Positions 62,383 to 64,000 of a DNA stretch of 64,000 bases are shown here, in pieces. The notes beneath the pieces were generated by a model, which saw nothing but the letters and a program-made list of their open reading frames with translations, did not search any database and was not told the origin of the DNA. The position numbers and the translations under genes were made by a program. The DNA comes from Hoylesella oralis ATCC 33269 (lineage in GTDB: Bacteria > Bacteroidota > Bacteroidia > Bacteroidales > Bacteroidaceae). The DNA lies in the NCBI RefSeq assembly GCF_000185145.2, contig NZ_GL833116.1:64501-128500 (forward strand), given 5' to 3'. Numbering within the stretch: position 1 is the first letter of the stretch; every line of letters begins with the position of its first letter.

Positions 62383-64000
62383 ATGGAAAAAGAAAACAAA
62401 CAATCGAACCTGAAGAGGCTGCTCTCGTATGCCGGAAGGTTCAGGTATTTCACTTACGCCTCGTGGGTGTTGTCGGCTTTGAGTGCACTCGTGGCGTTGC
62501 TGCCCTTCGTATATATATGGATGATATTGCGCGAAGTCATCGCCGTGGCACCCCATTTCGGCCGTGCAGAGCATATCGTCGGCTACGGTTGGGCGGCGCT
62601 CTTCTTCGCCGTTCTGTCTATCCTTATATATATAGGTGCGTTGTTCTGCTCGCATTTTGCGGCGTTCCGTATCGCCTCCAACATACGTTCCGCGCTCATG
62701 CACCACATCGTTACGCTGCCCATAGGCTTCATGAACGGCATAGGGAGCGGCAAGCTACGCAAGATAGTCAACGAGTCGAGCGACGCTACAGAGACCTATC
62801 TGGCCCATCGTCTGCCCGACAATGCGGGCAGTATTGCCACTCCTATCGGTCTTCTGTGCCTGCTTGCGTACTTCGATTGGCGGCTGGGTATTCTCTGTAT
62901 GGTGCCCGTCTTGCTGGCCTATGCCATCATGTATATCTTCATGACCGGTAAGGATTTGAAGGTAAAGATGAACGAATATCAGCAAGCGTTGGACGCTATG
63001 TCGAACGAAGCCGTGGAATATGTGCGCGGTATTCCCGTGGTGAAAACCTTCGGACAGACCGTTTTTTCGTTCAAACGTTTTAAGGATGCCATCGACAGAT
63101 ACGGGCAATGGGTGATCGGCTATACCCGTTCGCTACGCCTGCCTATGGTGGCTTACACCACTATCATCAACAGCATCTTCGCCATTCTGATAGCTGTAGC
63201 ACTCTATACGGCAAGCAGTAAGGCCGACGGAGCGTTCCTTCTCAACCTTCTCTACTACGTAATAATAACGCCGGTCATCACGGTTGTGCTCACCAAAGTG
63301 ATGTATATGAGCGAAGACAAGATCATTGTAGCCAATGCACTTAGCCGTATCGACAGCATTTTAAGTATCGCCCCGCTGCCCGAACCGGCCGTAACGCTTC
63401 CGCCGCGCGACAACTCTGTGGAGCTCAGCGGCGTAACATTTCGTTACAAAGATGCCCGAACAGATGCTTTGAGCGGTGTGTCGCTCAGCATCGGGGCGGG
63501 CGAACACATCGCTTTGGTAGGCCCTTCGGGAGGCGGAAAAACCACATTGGCCGGTCTTGTGGCACGCTTCTGGGACGCCACCGAGGGCACTGTAAGTATC
63601 GGAGGAACGGATGTTCGCAATATCAGAAAGGAAGACTTGATGCGACAGGTGTCGTTCGTGTTTCAAGACAGCCGGCTGCTTAAAGGCTCCATCCTCGACA
63701 ACGTGCGCCTGTGCCGCCCCGAGGCAACCGAGCAAGAGGTGCGCCGTGTGCTTTCCGAAGCGCAGTGCGACGACATCATTGCCAAGCTCCCGAAAGGCAT
63801 ACACACGCTGATCGGTACCGACGGAACCTATCTCTCGGGCGGCGAACAGCAGCGCATAGCCATCGCAAGAGTAATGCTTCAGAACACTCCCATACTCATT
63901 CTCGACGAGGCAACGGCCTTTGCAGATCCCGATAACGAGGCGCGCGTGCAGGCTGCATTCAAGGTTTTGGCGGTGGGAAAAACCGTTATAACGATTGCGC
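62383..64000 (+). CDS. ABC exporter, fused permease and ATPase (partial)
   Basis: A type I ABC exporter of at least 539 residues, cut by the window end. An N-terminal membrane domain with about six segments (residues about 15-300) is followed by the ATPase with Walker A GPSGGGKTTL (about residue 380), Q-loop FVFQDSRLLKGS, signature YLSGGEQQRIAIARV (about 484-498) and Walker B ILILDEATAFADPDNE. Half-exporters of this type usually work as pairs, so a second ABC gene may follow outside the window. It is probably repressed by the TetR protein upstream. The substrate is unknown. Confidence 0.93.
   Translation, partial: MEKENKQSNLKRLLSYAGRFRYFTYASWVLSALSALVALLPFVYIWMILREVIAVAPHFGRAEHIVGYGWAALFFAVLSILIYIGALFCSHFAAFRIASNIRSALMHHIVTLPIGFMNGIGSGKLRKIVNESSDATETYLAHRLPDNAGSIATPIGLLCLLAYFDWRLGILCMVPVLLAYAIMYIFMTGKDLKVKMNEYQQALDAMSNEAVEYVRGIPVVKTFGQTVFSFKRFKDAIDRYGQWVIGYTRSLRLPMVAYTTIINSIFAILIAVALYTASSKADGAFLLNLLYYVIITPVITVVLTKVMYMSEDKIIVANALSRIDSILSIAPLPEPAVTLPPRDNSVELSGVTFRYKDARTDALSGVSLSIGAGEHIALVGPSGGGKTTLAGLVARFWDATEGTVSIGGTDVRNIRKEDLMRQVSFVFQDSRLLKGSILDNVRLCRPEATEQEVRRVLSEAQCDDIIAKLPKGIHTLIGTDGTYLSGGEQQRIAIARVMLQNTPILILDEATAFADPDNEARVQAAFKVLAVGKTVITIA

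Noticed and set aside
1..64000. CRISPR array, rRNA operon, insertion sequence or integrase
   Set aside because: No regularly spaced short repeats, rRNA sequence, transposase or tyrosine/serine recombinase was found on either strand.

Overview
The window looks like a chromosomal segment from a Bacteroidota bacterium, most likely a Prevotella-type member of Prevotellaceae. Supporting this are five TonB-dependent outer-membrane receptors (one of the SusC type, with its SusD partner), many lipoproteins with Bacteroidota-style signal peptides, a C10 protease with a probable type IX secretion (T9SS) tail, an hmu haem operon, and several promoters of the form TTTG-N19/20-TAnnTTTG. The genus assignment is inference; no rRNA gene is present.

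Layout. (1) 1-8164: haem operon hmuR-S-T-U-V; hmuY, if present, would lie left of the window. (2) 8402-12445: a formylglycine-generating-enzyme-like lipoprotein, an unknown lipoprotein, and pabC/pabB for p-aminobenzoate synthesis. (3) 12552-24109: a polysaccharide utilisation locus (SusC, SusD, GH144-type glucanase, GH3 glucosidase) with a divergent membrane-tethered regulator; the enzyme pair points to beta-1,2-glucan. (4) 24369-27217: mutS2 with a possibly leaderless promoter, then tRNA-Ser(UGA) and its terminator. (5) 27612-33294: a visibly more AT-rich glycosidase cluster next to the tRNA (GH29 fucosidase, a decayed DUF4838 gene, GH3). (6) 34016-36724: an ECF sigma factor, a small zinc-finger anti-sigma-like protein, a DUF417 membrane protein and a two-repeat spondin-domain lipoprotein. 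(7) 36872-40697: a second ECF sigma factor, a FecR-type anti-sigma factor and a TonB receptor that carries a one-base frameshift near its C-terminus. (8) 41233-45602: a TonB receptor overlapping an exported DUF362 protein, then an alkyltransferase-family protein and a membrane acyltransferase. (9) 46122-53942: a C10 cysteine protease followed by extracytoplasmic thiol/Omp28-type proteins, several with T9SS-like tails. (10) 54419-60053: a xenosiderophore-like (Xus-like) locus with a TonB receptor, two DUF4374 lipoproteins and an unusual nitroreductase with a signal peptide. (11) 60050-64000: an M15 peptidase, an RteC-like small protein, a tandem repeat, a TetR regulator and an ABC exporter that runs off the window.

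How it fits together. Much of the segment concerns the cell envelope and scavenging: haem (hmu), probable siderophore iron (54-60 kb), glycans (12-24 kb and 27-33 kb) and proteins (C10 protease). Two separate sigma/anti-sigma modules suggest envelope sensing. The most unusual points are the Xus-like locus that has an exported nitroreductase where a membrane reductase would be expected, a 15-bp perfect hairpin inside that gene's signal-peptide codons, the ECF/DUF417/spondin operon, a Met-rich insert in HmuS, and two surface-related genes caught in decay. All function calls come from reading motifs and gene order; no database search was run.
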